Positions 36,108 to 44,920 of a stretch of 64,000 nt of DNA are shown here, piece after piece (position 1 is the first letter of the stretch; each line of letters begins with the position of its first letter). Location: NCBI GenBank assembly GCA_002839185.1, contig PGXO01000005.1, positions 186,001 to 250,000 of the forward strand, read 5' to 3'. Both the position numbers and the translations under genes were made by a program. This DNA comes from Synergistetes bacterium HGW-Synergistetes-1. Its GTDB lineage: Bacteria; Synergistota; Synergistia; Synergistales; Synergistaceae. Below the pieces are notes generated by a model that searched no databases, was not told the DNA's origin, and was given only the letters and a program-made list of their open reading frames with translations.

Positions 36108-37259
36108 TTATTTGGGTTCGACTTTCTGGAAGAATTTCGCTTTAAGGTCATCGCCGACCTTAAGGATAACTCCTGCCTTGTTGAGCGGGTTGTGATCCTT
36201 GGCATTGATCGTCAGCGTGGCATGATTAAGTTTGAGGCCTTTTGTTGATTCGAGCGCTTTAGCGATCGCAGGACCCTCTGCTTTGCCTGCGCGCTTGATA
36301 GCGTCTACAAGCCAGTATGTTGCGTCATATGCCATTGTACCGTTTACGAATTCCTTACAATCATCATTGTAGACTTTCTTGTAGCGGGCAAAGATCGGCG
36401 CCATTCCGGGATCTTCAAGGTATGTGTGGTTGACCCAGTAGGTACCCTTCATAGAATCTCCGGCGATCTCATTCATGAACTCGCCGTATCCGTCGCCGCC
36501 TATAATTATAATGTCTTTAAGGCCAAGCTCTTTTGCCTGTTTGATGATCAGGGCCATGTCCTTGCCCATTCCCGGCAGGAAGAGCACGTTGGCGCCTGAG
36601 CTCTTTACCTTTGTCAGCTGTGCACGGAAGTCAACGTCTGTTTCACGATATCCTTCGTCTGCTACTATCTTGCCCTTCAGCGCAGTGTAGTTCTTCGTGA
36701 AGAACTCTCTGAGTCCCTGTGCATAGTCAGAACCTACGTTGTAAAGAACTGCTGCTTTGTCTTTTTTGAGGGTTGTCATTGCAAGCTCTGCTGCAAGTGC
36801 TCCCTGGTATGGGTCTGTGAAGCAGATACGGAAGGAATAGGGGCGGACCTTGCCCTTATTGTCCACTGTAACGAGCGGGTTGGTTCCGACTGTTGATATC
36901 TGAGGTGTCTTTCCCTTGTCAACGATCGGCGCTGTTGCAATGTTGATGCCGCTTGAGTTCGCTCCGATGATGGCGACAACTTTGTCGCTTTCGATCATAC
37001 GGCGGACAGCGTTGACCGCGTCTTCGTTACGTGTTTTTGTATCATAAATGACCAGTTCGAGCGGACGGCCGAGAACTCCACCCTTGGCGTTTACATCGCC
37101 GACTACCATTTTAGCCATGTTGACTTCTGTAATTCCATATGCGGCGTAGTCGCCGGTGAGGGCTGCCAGATATCCGACTTTGATAGGATCTGCTGCGAAT
37201 GCCGCACCTGCGGCGCAAAGAATAATAATAACTGCCATAACTGCAAGGATCTTCTTCAA
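36108..37259 (-). CDS. livK: Branched-chain amino acid ABC transporter substrate-binding protein, copy 2
   Basis: 383 residues. Signal peptide M-K-K-I-L-A-V-M-A-V-I-I-I... ending G-A-A-F-A-A-D-P, so periplasmic. Type 1 periplasmic-binding fold with I-K-V-G-Y-L-A-A-L-T-G-D-Y-A-A-Y-G, G-A-N-S-S-G-I-N-I and S-T-V-G-T-N-P ligand loops. The start is a TTG at 37259 with GGAGG nine bases upstream. Its ligand loops differ from copy 1 (N-S-S-G instead of Y-G-S-S), so the two systems may prefer different amino acids. The upstream region holds a promoter and two palindromes. Confidence 0.93.
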   Translation of the reverse strand: MKKILAVMAVIIILCAAGAAFAADPIKVGYLAALTGDYAAYGITEVNMAKMVVGDVNAKGGVLGRPLELVIYDTKTRNEDAVNAVRRMIESDKVVAIIGANSSGINIATAPIVDKGKTPQISTVGTNPLVTVDNKGKVRPYSFRICFTDPYQGALAAELAMTTLKKDKAAVLYNVGSDYAQGLREFFTKNYTALKGKIVADEGYRETDVDFRAQLTKVKSSGANVLFLPGMGKDMALIIKQAKELGLKDIIIIGGDGYGEFMNEIAGDSMKGTYWVNHTYLEDPGMAPIFARYKKVYNDDCKEFVNGTMAYDATYWLVDAIKRAGKAEGPAIAKALESTKGLKLNHATLTINAKDHNPLNKAGVILKVGDDLKAKFFQKVEPK

Positions 37260-37416
37260 TATACTGCACCTCCAATAATGTTGTGGAAATGTTTCGGATA
37301 CTAGTGAAATTGCCGAGTGATTCCAGAACTTACTGCCTGTGCCTCACCTCCAGTCAGATGCACAGCTATAATAATACAATAATGAGAAAAATGCTAAGAA
37401 GGTAATTGATCTGCTT

Positions 37417-37440
37417 CAATTATTCTATAATCCATAATTG
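37417..37440. promoter_or_regulatory. Operator-like dyad over the liv operon 2 promoter
   Basis: CAATTAT (37417-37423) and ATAATTG (37434-37440), perfect seven-base arms with ten bases between. The dyad covers the -10 element and part of the spacer, where a repressor would block RNA polymerase. Confidence 0.5.
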
Positions 37441-37450
37441 GATATGTAAA
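37422..37450 (-). promoter_or_regulatory. Promoter of liv operon 2
   Basis: Minus strand TTTACA (37445-37450), 17-base spacer, TAGAAT (37422-37427), about 160 bases before livK. Confidence 0.5.
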
Positions 37451-37466
37451 GAATAAATCGTCAGTG

Positions 37467-37484
37467 AATTCAAAATTTTGAATT
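37467..37484. promoter_or_regulatory. 18-base perfect palindrome upstream of the liv operon 2 promoter
   Basis: AATTCAAAATTTTGAATT is its own reverse complement. It lies 17 bases upstream of the -35 and its centre is 47 bases from that of the dyad at 37417-37440. The position suits an activator or a second repressor site; an Lrp-type regulator is possible but unproven. Confidence 0.5.
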
Positions 37485-37589
37485 TTCATAACGATGAGGT
37501 TTATTTTCTATTTTTAAGAAAAATATTAAATTACTTTTACAGAAGCGCCTGATGGTCAAATCATAAAAGCTTTCTCCCTCTCATAAAAA

Positions 37590-37629
37590 CAAAACCGGGC
37601 TTTCCTGTCCTCAGAAAAATCCGGTTTTG
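37590..37629 (-). terminator. Terminator of the hrcA-grpE-dnaK-dnaJ operon
   Basis: Stem CAAAACCGG (37590-37598) and CCGGTTTTG (37621-37629), 22-base loop with a further weak TTTC/GAAA pairing; on the minus strand it ends in a T-rich run. It lies 30 bases after the dnaJ stop. Confidence 0.75.
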
Positions 37630-37658
37630 TCGCTTGATGCTCTTAATTTAGTTTATTT

Positions 37659-38798
37659 CTATCGCTTTATCTTATCGAAGAATCCCTCTTTGTTTTTTAC
37701 AGGAACCTTCATTTCTTTTGCGATCTGTTCCAACAGTTCTCTTTCTTTTGCAGACGGATCTTTGCTTATGCTGACCTTTACAAGGATATTCATGTCGCCG
37801 CTGCCCTTTCCCCGAAGACGCGGCATTCCCCTGCCCTTAATCCGGAGCTTTGATCCGGGTTGGGTTCCTGCAGGGATATCCAATTTCTCAAAACCGTCAA
37901 AGGTCTCAATTTTGACTTCACATCCCAATGCCGCCTGAGGATACTGTATATCGACCGAGGTATTCAGGTCGTCCCCCTTGCGCTGGAACCTTCTGTCGTT
38001 TTTTACCTCTATGAGGAGGAAAAGATCCCCGGAAGGCCCCCCATTGATACCTGCTTCTCCCTGACTGGACACCCTCAGCCTTATTCCGGTGTCTATTCCG
38101 GCTGGGATCTTCACATCAACAGAATGCTGTTTTCGCACACGACCCTGTCCTCTGCATTCGCGGCAAGGCGTCTTTATTACCTTACCCTTGCCGTGACAGG
38201 TAGGACAGGCAGTCACCTGAGCCATCTGGCCAAAGGGCGTGTTGACGGTCTGCTGTACCTGTCCGCGACCGCCACATGTCGGACATGTTTCTATTTTGGT
38301 GCCTGGTTCAGCTCCACCGCCTCCGCAGTGCGGACATGTCTCAAGGCGCGGAACCTCGATCTTTTTGGTGACTCCCCTGAATGCATCCTCCATCGTGATC
38401 TGCATGGTGTATTCAAGGTCATTGCCCCTTCGCGAAGCGTTTGGATCGACAGAGCGCCTGCCGGATCCACCGAAAGCACTTCCAAAGAGATCTCCGAAGA
38501 GGTCACCAAAATCTGCTCCGCCAAAGCCGGCTCCGCCGAAGCCCCCAAAGTCCCCTCCTGGCGGCATGTCACCAACATACCCAAACTGATCGTACTGAGT
38601 TCTTTTTTCGGGATCGCTGAGAACTTCGTTAGCCTCATTAATCTCTTTGTACTTTTTCTCTGCTTCAGTATCTCCCGGATTTGCGTCAGGATGATATTTC
38701 CGGGTGAGCTTACGGTATGCTTTCTTTATTTCGTCGGCCGAGGCTCCCCGTCCAACACCCAATATTTCATAATAGTCTTTTTTGCCGGGAGCAGCCAT
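37659..38798 (-). CDS. dnaJ: Chaperone protein DnaJ
   Basis: 379 residues. J domain (about 8-72) with the H-P-D motif in [11 protein letters not shown]-rich linker (78-125); zinc domain with four C-x2-C-x-G-x-G repeats (C-P-H-C-G, C-P-T-C-G, C-P-T-C-H, C-R-E-C-R); C-terminal client-binding domains. It stimulates DnaK ATPase and delivers clients. It starts 17 bases after dnaK stops, with GTGAGG upstream, and ends the hrcA-grpE-dnaK-dnaJ operon. Confidence 0.97.
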   Translation of the reverse strand: MAAPGKKDYYEILGVGRGASADEIKKAYRKLTRKYHPDANPGDTEAEKKYKEINEANEVLSDPEKRTQYDQFGYVGDMPPGGDFGGFGGAGFGGADFGDLFGDLFGSAFGGSGRRSVDPNASRRGNDLEYTMQITMEDAFRGVTKKIEVPRLETCPHCGGGGAEPGTKIETCPTCGGRGQVQQTVNTPFGQMAQVTACPTCHGKGKVIKTPCRECRGQGRVRKQHSVDVKIPAGIDTGIRLRVSSQGEAGINGGPSGDLFLLIEVKNDRRFQRKGDDLNTSVDIQYPQAALGCEVKIETFDGFEKLDIPAGTQPGSKLRIKGRGMPRLRGKGSGDMNILVKVSISKDPSAKERELLEQIAKEMKVPVKNKEGFFDKIKR

Positions 38799-38815
38799 CA
38801 GCGCCTCACCTCACG

Positions 38816-40654
38816 TTATTTATTGTCTTCTTCATGGAACTCGGCATCTACAGTAGTTTCGTCGCTTGAGTCTCTATTGTCGGTATTTGCCTGTGCATCC
38901 GCCGGATTATTCTGTGCTGCCTGTGCTTTTGCATATGCCTTCTGTGAGATCGGGTGCATCGCGTTCATAAGAGCCTCGACGGCAGACTTAATCGCCGATG
39001 TATCTTCGCTTGTGAGAAGGTCCCTCAGAGCTTTGATCTTTTCTTCAACGGCTGCCTTTTCTTCAGGTGTAGCGTCTTCGCCAAGTTCCTTCAGCGACTT
39101 TTCAGCATTGTATGCGGCACTGTCTCCCTCGTTTCGGGCTTCAACAAGCTCTTTCTTTTTCTTGTCTTCTCCCTCGTTCATTTCAGCATCGTGACGCATT
39201 TTTTCAATTTCCTCATCGGTAAGCCTTGAAGACTGTATCGTGATATTCTGCACTTTGCCAGTGGCCTTGTCCTTGGCGGTAACGTTGACAATACCGTTTG
39301 CATCGATGTCAAAAGTCACCTCTATCTGAGGAATGCCTCTTGGAGCAGACGCTATACCGTCAAGGAAAAATCTTCCAAGCGACACGTTATCACCTGCCAT
39401 AGCTCTTTCTCCCTGGAGGACATGGATCTCGACCTGAGGCTGGTTGTCAGCAGCCGTTGTAAATACCTGGCTCTTGGAGACAGGGATAGCGCTGTTTTTC
39501 TCAATTATCTTGGTGAATACTCCGCCAAGGGTCTCAAGTCCGAGTGAAAGCGGCGTTACATCTACAAGTACTATTCCCTTGTGTTCTCCGGAAAGGATTG
39601 CTCCCTGGATAGCTGCTCCGACTGCAACGCATTCATCCGGATTTATCCCTTTTGTCGGTTCTTTGTTAAGCAGCTCTTTCACCTTGCGCTGGACCATGGG
39701 CATACGCGTCGAGCCTCCAACAAGAAGTATCTTGTCAACGTCAGTCGGCTGGAGGCCTGCATCTTTTAGAGCAGTGCGAACAGGCTGTACTGTCCTGTCA
39801 AGGAGATCCCTCGTAAGTTCTTCGAATTTTGCCCTGGTAAGTGTCATTTCAAGGTGCTTGGGTCCATTCTGGTCTGCTGTGATAAAAGGCAGTGAAATAG
39901 AGGTCTCTGCCATTGATGAGAGCTCTACCTTCGCTTTTTCAGCGGCTTCACGAAGACGCTGGGCTGCCATTTTGTCTTTCCTCAGGTCAACTCCGTCTGT
40001 CTTTTTGAATTCATCCGCTACCCAGTCTGCGACCTTTGAATCCCAGTCGTCTCCGCCAAGCCTGTTGTCTCCTGAAGTTGAAAGGACTTCGAAAACTCCT
40101 TCCCCAACATCAAGGATAGAGACGTCAAAGGTTCCGCCTCCCAGGTCGAAAACCATTATTTTATGGTCACCTTCCTTGTCTACGCCATAGGCAAGACATG
40201 CTGCGGTAGGCTCATTTATTACCCTCAGGACCTCTAGTCCTGCAATAGTACCTGCATCTTTTGTAGCCTGTCTCTGCGCATCTGTAAAATATGCAGGGCA
40301 TGTTATAACTGCTTTTGTAACAGTCGTTCCCAGATATTCTTCAGCATCCCTCTTGAGCTTCTGCAAGATCATAGAGGATATCTGCTGAGGGGTATACTTC
40401 TGTCCATCGATAGTCACCTTATAATCGCTGCCCATTTCTCTCTTTATCGATATTATGGTGCGGTCAGGGTTTACTATTGCCTGCCTTTTTGCCAGCTGCC
40501 CTACTAGTCTTTCATTGCCATCTTTAGTAAAGGCAACTACCGAAGGAGTGGTACGTCCACCTTCAGGGTTTGGGATAACTGTTACATTGTCTCCTTCTTT
40601 TACTGCTACACAGCTGTTTGTTGTTCCAAGGTCGATCCCTATAATTTTTTCCAT
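38816..40654 (-). CDS. dnaK: Chaperone protein DnaK (Hsp70)
   Basis: 612 residues. Actin-like ATPase domain starting [12 protein letters not shown], with [12 protein letters not shown] and V-G-G-S-T-R-M-P; interdomain linker near [11 protein letters not shown]; substrate-binding domain and C-terminal helical lid, ending in an acidic tail. It lacks the extra loop seen in Gram-negative proteobacterial DnaK, as in other Gram-positive-type DnaK proteins. AAAGGTGG lies upstream of the ATG. It lies between grpE and dnaJ. Confidence 0.98.
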   Translation of the reverse strand: MEKIIGIDLGTTNSCVAVKEGDNVTVIPNPEGGRTTPSVVAFTKDGNERLVGQLAKRQAIVNPDRTIISIKREMGSDYKVTIDGQKYTPQQISSMILQKLKRDAEEYLGTTVTKAVITCPAYFTDAQRQATKDAGTIAGLEVLRVINEPTAACLAYGVDKEGDHKIMVFDLGGGTFDVSILDVGEGVFEVLSTSGDNRLGGDDWDSKVADWVADEFKKTDGVDLRKDKMAAQRLREAAEKAKVELSSMAETSISLPFITADQNGPKHLEMTLTRAKFEELTRDLLDRTVQPVRTALKDAGLQPTDVDKILLVGGSTRMPMVQRKVKELLNKEPTKGINPDECVAVGAAIQGAILSGEHKGIVLVDVTPLSLGLETLGGVFTKIIEKNSAIPVSKSQVFTTAADNQPQVEIHVLQGERAMAGDNVSLGRFFLDGIASAPRGIPQIEVTFDIDANGIVNVTAKDKATGKVQNITIQSSRLTDEEIEKMRHDAEMNEGEDKKKKELVEARNEGDSAAYNAEKSLKELGEDATPEEKAAVEEKIKALRDLLTSEDTSAIKSAVEALMNAMHPISQKAYAKAQAAQNNPADAQANTDNRDSSDETTVDAEFHEEDNK

Positions 40655-40718
40655 AACTCATTCCACCTTTGAAATAATTTATTTTTATACTTCGCTTGTT
40701 TCCTTATCCGGAAAAAGA

Positions 40719-41297
40719 TCAGTCAGTGTGTTTACCGACTCTCACCTGGGGGGCTCTGATTATACGGCCTGCAAGTCTGTAGCCCTTTCTCAATGTGCCT
40801 ATTATACAATTGTCTTTTGATCTGTCTTCTATAGGTTCTATCGAAACAGCTTCATGCACGGAGGGATCAAATTCACCCTCAGTCTCAATTTTTTCAAGCC
40901 CAAGGTTTTCCAAGGCTTTGTAAAACTGCTTTATGATCATGGTCATTCCTTTGTATAGGTTACTCTCTTCATCTTCTATCGCACAGCACACTCTTTCCAG
41001 ATTCTCAAAGACAGGCAAAAGCTCTTCGATCGATTTTTCTGCTGCAAGTTTGCAGTTTTTCTCCCTGTCCCTTTCGACTCTTGTCCTGAGGTTGTAATAA
41101 TCAGCCCTTGCCCTCGCAGCTTCTTCGGTAAGACTTTTTATATCTTTTTTCATTTTTTCAATGATCTCGAGTAAATTTTCCTGATCATTCTCAGGTGAGA
41201 TCACATCTTCTGCAGCAGATAATTTCTGCTCCTTTTTTTCAATGCAATCGCTTTCTGCCGTATTTTGTATGCCTTCAGCTTTCTCACTTTTGTGCAT
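40719..41297 (-). CDS. grpE: Nucleotide exchange factor GrpE
   Basis: 192 residues. The N-terminal 40 residues are disordered and charged, residues about 45-105 form the long coiled coil, and the C-terminal beta domain contains Y-K-G-M-T-M-I-I-K-Q-F-Y, F-D-P-S-V-H-E-A-V and L-R-K-G-Y-R-L-A-G-R-I-I-R-A-P-Q-V-R-V, the GrpE signature. It releases ADP from DnaK. GAGGAGG inside the hrcA end serves as ribosome-binding site; the gap to hrcA is three bases. Confidence 0.95.
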   Translation of the reverse strand: MHKSEKAEGIQNTAESDCIEKKEQKLSAAEDVISPENDQENLLEIIEKMKKDIKSLTEEAARARADYYNLRTRVERDREKNCKLAAEKSIEELLPVFENLERVCCAIEDEESNLYKGMTMIIKQFYKALENLGLEKIETEGEFDPSVHEAVSIEPIEDRSKDNCIIGTLRKGYRLAGRIIRAPQVRVGKHTD

Positions 41298-41300
41298 CTT

Positions 41301-42317
41301 CTATTCAGCCTCCTCTTCAGGTCCCAGATCCATGGTCCTAAATACTCTGTCAATCGTTGTAATTACCTTTTCGTAGTCCATTCTCTCAGGCCCCACTACA
41401 CCTATCATTGTCATTTGTCCGTTGCAGATAGTCGAAGCAGCCACAAGAGACGATCTCTTCATCGCCGGAGATTCGTTTTCCTCACCAATGATTATGTTAA
41501 TACCCTCTTTGGAACAGCTTTTAACAAGTTCAGCCATTCCTTCTTCCTGCTCGAGGAATTCATATAATGCCTGTATTCTGCTGAGATCCTGAAAATCCGG
41601 AAGATTAAGCATGTGGCTCATGGACCCCGTGAATGCCTTTATTGAAGGGGAGATCATTATCCCCTCAAGCTCACGGAGCGCAGCTGCACAAGCAGATTTG
41701 TAATCCTGAAGTTCCTCCATAATGTAGGCTTTCAGGGACTTTTTTATCTCAGTCCATTCACAGCCTGCAAATACATTTATCCTTCTTGAAAGATCGTCCA
41801 GATACTCCTGAGTCATATCCCAGGGAAGGCTGGTCATCTTCTGATGCACAAGTCCCCCCTGAAGCACTACAAGCAGTAAGACATTTCTCTCTCCAAGCCG
41901 GACAAAATCAACTCTTTGAAATTTGACTTTGTCCAATGGTGTTACGGCAGCCACTCCTACATAGTTTGACACACGGCTGAGGATATCGGACGCTGACTCA
42001 AGAGCGCCCTCAATTCCTTTGTGGTGCTCGCCAAGGCTCTTGATCCACTCCTTGCTGTATTTTGAAGAATCGACCCTTTGAAGTACAGAGTCGACATAAA
42101 GCCTGTAGCCAAGGGTCGTGGGTATCCTGCCTGAAGAAGTGTGGGGCTGTTTCAGGAAACCCATCTCTTCCAGGTCAGACATCTCGTTTCTGATAGTGGC
42201 AGAGCTGTGCCCTGTAAGATAGCGCCTCGAAACAGTACGGGAGCCGACACTTTCACCGCTTCTAATGTATTCATATACTACGGAAAGCATTACTTCCAAC
42301 TGTCTTTCTGTAAGCAA
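41301..42317 (-). CDS. hrcA: Heat-inducible transcription repressor HrcA
   Basis: About 338 residues. N-terminal winged helix begins L-L-T-E-R-Q-L-E-V-M-L-S-V-V-Y-E-Y-I-R-S-G and continues V-G-S-R-T-V-S-R-R-Y and S-S-A-T-I-R-N-E-M-S-D-L-E-E-M-G-(F)-L, the HrcA DNA-binding signature; GAF-like and C-terminal domains follow. I place the start at the TTG at 42317 because other HrcA proteins begin at M-L-T-(x)-R-Q; a GTG three codons upstream is possible. A longer frame would start inside the CIRCE operator. HrcA binds CIRCE with GroEL help and represses this operon. Confidence 0.94.
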   Translation of the reverse strand: MLTERQLEVMLSVVYEYIRSGESVGSRTVSRRYLTGHSSATIRNEMSDLEEMGFLKQPHTSSGRIPTTLGYRLYVDSVLQRVDSSKYSKEWIKSLGEHHKGIEGALESASDILSRVSNYVGVAAVTPLDKVKFQRVDFVRLGERNVLLLVVLQGGLVHQKMTSLPWDMTQEYLDDLSRRINVFAGCEWTEIKKSLKAYIMEELQDYKSACAAALRELEGIMISPSIKAFTGSMSHMLNLPDFQDLSRIQALYEFLEQEEGMAELVKSCSKEGINIIIGEENESPAMKRSSLVAASTICNGQMTMIGVVGPERMDYEKVITTIDRVFRTMDLGPEEEAE

Positions 42318-42337
42318 AGGTTTCACTTCCTGCCTTG

Positions 42338-42364
42338 TTAGCACTCTCGCAGCACGAGTGCTAA
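42338..42364. promoter_or_regulatory. CIRCE operator
   Basis: TTAGCACTC (42338-42346), nine bases, GAGTGCTAA (42356-42364), a perfect match to the CIRCE consensus bound by HrcA. It lies between the promoter and hrcA. Confidence 0.97.
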
Positions 42365-42382
42365 TTCATTTACAACGGGACA

Positions 42383-42411
42383 AGAATAACAGCGCTTCGC
42401 ACAAATGTCAA
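42383..42411 (-). promoter_or_regulatory. Promoter of the hrcA-grpE-dnaK-dnaJ operon
   Basis: Minus strand TTGACA (42406-42411), 17-base spacer, TATTCT (42383-42388). Transcription would start near 42376, just before CIRCE, so HrcA blocks early transcription. Confidence 0.88.
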
Positions 42412-42562
42412 GACAGGTCAGATTATTTATATAGTTGTTTTTACTTAATAATATTGACTGAGTTTTTTAAAGAAGCGGCTGTCGATAATGTATAATAAAC
42501 CCCGAATGACTGATCGTTGTTTTGAAAATCTGTCTCTTTGACAAAAAACTAAAGAGGTACAA

Positions 42563-43204
42563 ATGGCCAAAACCTCTATATATCTGATTAGGCATGGCGA
42601 ATGCGCCGGCAATAGGGAAAACCGAGTAAGGGGGCGCGTAGACTTCCCCCTTAATAATAATGGTATTGCACAGGCCGGAGCTCTTGCTGTAGCAATGAAA
42701 GACAGAAATTTGACTCATGTCTATTCAAGCCCGCTGAAAAGAGCCTTCTCAACAGCGGAGATGATAAGCAACAGCTGCGGGTGCGGGCTTTCTTCCGATG
42801 ATTCATTCAACAACATAAAACTTGATCCATGGGAGGGCAGATTTAAAAGTGATATTGCTGCAAGCGAACCTCTGTTGTGGAACACTTGGATCAACGACCC
42901 GGAGAGCCTTATCCTTGAAGGCGCAGAAACTCTGGATCAGGTGATGGAACGGTCACTCTTAGGACTTCAGCGCCTTATCGAGAAACACCGCGGTGGAACT
43001 TTTGCTGTTGTTTCGCACAGAGGCGTACTTAAACCGCTCCTTTCAGGAGCGATCGGAATTGAAAAGCCCAGATTCTGGAGGCTGCATATGGATACCGGAT
43101 CTTACAGCCTATTGACACACGACGACATCCATGGGTTTTGTCTTATGGGACTTAATTATTCAGAACACCTGAAAGACTTCCCTCTGATCCAGGAGTTTGA
43201 GTAG
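42563..43204 (+). CDS. Histidine phosphatase family protein (CobC/PhoE-like)
   Basis: 213 residues. The phosphohistidine motif L-I-R-H-G-E (8-13) is intact, with Y-S-S-P-L-K-R-A (54-61), P-W-E-G (89-92) and the second catalytic histidine in V-S-H-R-G (150-154). Family members are alpha-ribazole phosphatases (CobC), broad phosphatases or phosphoglycerate mutases, all cytosolic. There is no cobalamin gene near. The gene leads directly into folP (12-base gap) and folK, so a role in folate synthesis, such as dephosphorylation of dihydroneopterin phosphates, is possible but inferred only. AAAGAGGT lies upstream of the ATG. Confidence 0.85.
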   Translation: MAKTSIYLIRHGECAGNRENRVRGRVDFPLNNNGIAQAGALAVAMKDRNLTHVYSSPLKRAFSTAEMISNSCGCGLSSDDSFNNIKLDPWEGRFKSDIAASEPLLWNTWINDPESLILEGAETLDQVMERSLLGLQRLIEKHRGGTFAVVSHRGVLKPLLSGAIGIEKPRFWRLHMDTGSYSLLTHDDIHGFCLMGLNYSEHLKDFPLIQEFE

Positions 43205-43216
43205 GAAAAGCAGCAC

Positions 43217-44437
43217 ATGGCTGTCTATGAGATAAAATTCAGAGACTCAAAAGAACTGGCTGCCTCCCTTAATGCCATAGGAGCAGATGTGAGAAGTCTG
43301 CCTTTCTTTGACAACAGAAGGGAGATAAGAGCTTTATACCTTTCCTGCATAGATGCAAGGGCAGCGAATGTCATCAAACAGGAAATGCTTTCAAGAGGAG
43401 GAGACGCCGCGGTACATGCCCATGCGATAGACTGCAGTGTGCAGGAAAGCGATGTCATAATATTCGGGACAGTCAAACAGATCTCCTTTCTCGCCGACAA
43501 ACTTGAGATCATGTCGTGGTGGGGATTTCCCGGGATAGTAAAATCCCTGAGGTGCGCAATTGACTCCTTTTCAAGAAAAACATCTATGGTATCGCTTCCT
43601 TCCGGCAATGATCTTATGCTTGGCACTAGGACCCTTTTGATGAGTATCATCAACCTCAGCGATGATTCCTTCCATAAGGAGAGCAGAACATACGGAAACA
43701 TAGAGACAGCTGTAGCCCGTGCCTTGGAACATGCTGAAAACGGGGCTGACATCATGGACCTCGGGGCAGAATCTACAAGGCCCGGCGCCGCAAGGATATC
43801 CGAATCAGAAGAAATCGAACGCATGATACCAGCGATAAAAGAGATCAGAAAAAATCTTCCTTTAATGCCTATCTCTGTTGATACGACCAGAAAAAATGTT
43901 GCAGAAGCTGCTTTGAAAGCCGGAGCAGACATCATCAATGATATTTCGGGACTGTCGTTTGAACCTGAGATAGCAGAGACAGCAGCCAGATTTGGAGCCA
44001 TGCTGGTAATAATGCATATGAGGGGAACTCCGCAGACTATGGGGTCAATGTGCGGTTACAGCAATCTGCTTAAGGAGATCAATGAATTTTTTGATGAAAA
44101 AATCAAAATTGCCTCTTCTTTGGGGGTAGAGAGCTCAAAGATGATCCTTGACCCAGGGATAGGTTTTGCAAAGGATCACAGCCAGAACCTCTTCCTTCTC
44201 AGACACATCGAATCTTTAAGGATACATTCAAAACCGATCCTTGTCGGTGCCTCCAGAAAGGGATCTATCGGCAGGGCAACTGACAGCAAGGATCCTTCTG
44301 AGCGCCTTGTAGGCACATTGGCAGTCTCTTCTCTCTGCGCCTGGTCCGGAGTAGACATTATCAGAGTCCATGACACAAAGGAAAACAAAAAAGCGGTAAT
44401 GATGGCAGAAGCCATAAGAGATGCAGATTATGCCTGA
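43217..44437 (+). CDS. folP: Dihydropteroate synthase with N-terminal extension
   Basis: 406 residues, about 130 longer than E. coli DHPS. The C-terminal 270 residues are a complete TIM barrel: I-N-L-S-D-D-S-F (145-152, replacing the usual N-x-T-P-D-S-F), D-L-G-A-E-S-T-R-P-G (181-190), S-V-D-T-T-R (220-225), N-D-I-S-G (241-245), M-H-M-R-G (266-270), D-P-G-I-G-F-A-K (312-319) and G-A-S-R-K-G (344-349). It joins p-aminobenzoate to hydroxymethyldihydropterin pyrophosphate. Residues 1-135 form an alpha/beta extension I do not recognise by function; similar long DHPS proteins occur in clostridial and archaeal genomes. It overlaps folK by eight bases. Confidence 0.93.
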   Translation: MAVYEIKFRDSKELAASLNAIGADVRSLPFFDNRREIRALYLSCIDARAANVIKQEMLSRGGDAAVHAHAIDCSVQESDVIIFGTVKQISFLADKLEIMSWWGFPGIVKSLRCAIDSFSRKTSMVSLPSGNDLMLGTRTLLMSIINLSDDSFHKESRTYGNIETAVARALEHAENGADIMDLGAESTRPGAARISESEEIERMIPAIKEIRKNLPLMPISVDTTRKNVAEAALKAGADIINDISGLSFEPEIAETAARFGAMLVIMHMRGTPQTMGSMCGYSNLLKEINEFFDEKIKIASSLGVESSKMILDPGIGFAKDHSQNLFLLRHIESLRIHSKPILVGASRKGSIGRATDSKDPSERLVGTLAVSSLCAWSGVDIIRVHDTKENKKAVMMAEAIRDADYA

Positions 44438-44918
44438 AAAAATCAGAGTTTTGATGTCTCTGGGCTCAAATACGGGCAACAGGCTGATCATGCTGACTAA
44501 AGCGCTTTCCGAACTTGAACGGGGCGGTTTTTGCATTACTGATAAAAGTAAAATATGGGAGACATCTCCCTGGGGTTTAACCAATCAGCCAAGGTTCCTT
44601 AATATGTGCATATGCGCTGAAACAAAATTCCCCCCGGAAGAAATGATCAGAACTATCAAAAACATTGAAAAAAAACTTGGACGCAGCAAGAGCATAAAAT
44701 GGGGGCCGCGTGAGATAGATATCGACATCATAGCAATAGACGAACTGGTCATTGAGACACCGGATCTTTCTGTTCCCCACCGGCATATGCATGAAAGGGC
44801 CTTTGTCCTGATACCTCTTAAAGAGATCGCTCCTTGGTTCAGGCATCCGGTAACAGGGAAAACTCTGGACGAAATGATATGCGCTCTCCCTGCTGAAAAA
44901 ATGGAGTGGATCATATAG
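44430..44918 (+). CDS. folK: 2-amino-4-hydroxy-6-hydroxymethyldihydropteridine pyrophosphokinase
   Basis: 162 residues. S-L-G-S-N-T-G-N-R near the N-terminus, W-E-T-S-P-W-G and the HPPK signature G-P-R-E-I-D-I-D-I-I, followed by V-P-H-R-H-M-H-E-R-A-F-V-L-I-P-L. It activates the pterin with ATP, giving the substrate of FolP. The ATG at 44430 has AAGAG nine bases upstream; another ATG at 44421 is in frame. The gene overlaps both neighbours, so it is in a tight operon. Confidence 0.94.
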   Translation: MPEKIRVLMSLGSNTGNRLIMLTKALSELERGGFCITDKSKIWETSPWGLTNQPRFLNMCICAETKFPPEEMIRTIKNIEKKLGRSKSIKWGPREIDIDIIAIDELVIETPDLSVPHRHMHERAFVLIPLKEIAPWFRHPVTGKTLDEMICALPAEKMEWII

Positions 44919-44920
44919 AA

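Larger units (their letters stand above)
37260..37589. other. Regulatory intergenic region upstream of liv operon 2
   Basis: About 330 bases with no gene. It holds the livK ribosome-binding site, a promoter with an operator-like dyad (37417-37450) and an 18-base perfect palindrome (37467-37484). The leader from the promoter to livK is about 160 bases. I recognised no known riboswitch in it. Confidence 0.6.

Noticed and set aside
37860-39194. 444-codon open frame on the plus strand across dnaJ and the end of dnaK
   Set aside because: It is antisense to two certain genes and spans their junction. Long antisense frames over dnaK/dnaJ are a known product of their codon bias. No ribosome-binding site or family match.
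39444-40190. 248-codon plus-strand frame inside dnaK
   Set aside because: Antisense shadow of a conserved gene, Ser/Pro-rich and without recognisable domain.
43225-44001. 258-codon minus-strand frame inside folP
   Set aside because: Shadow of the folP reading frame; no independent signal.
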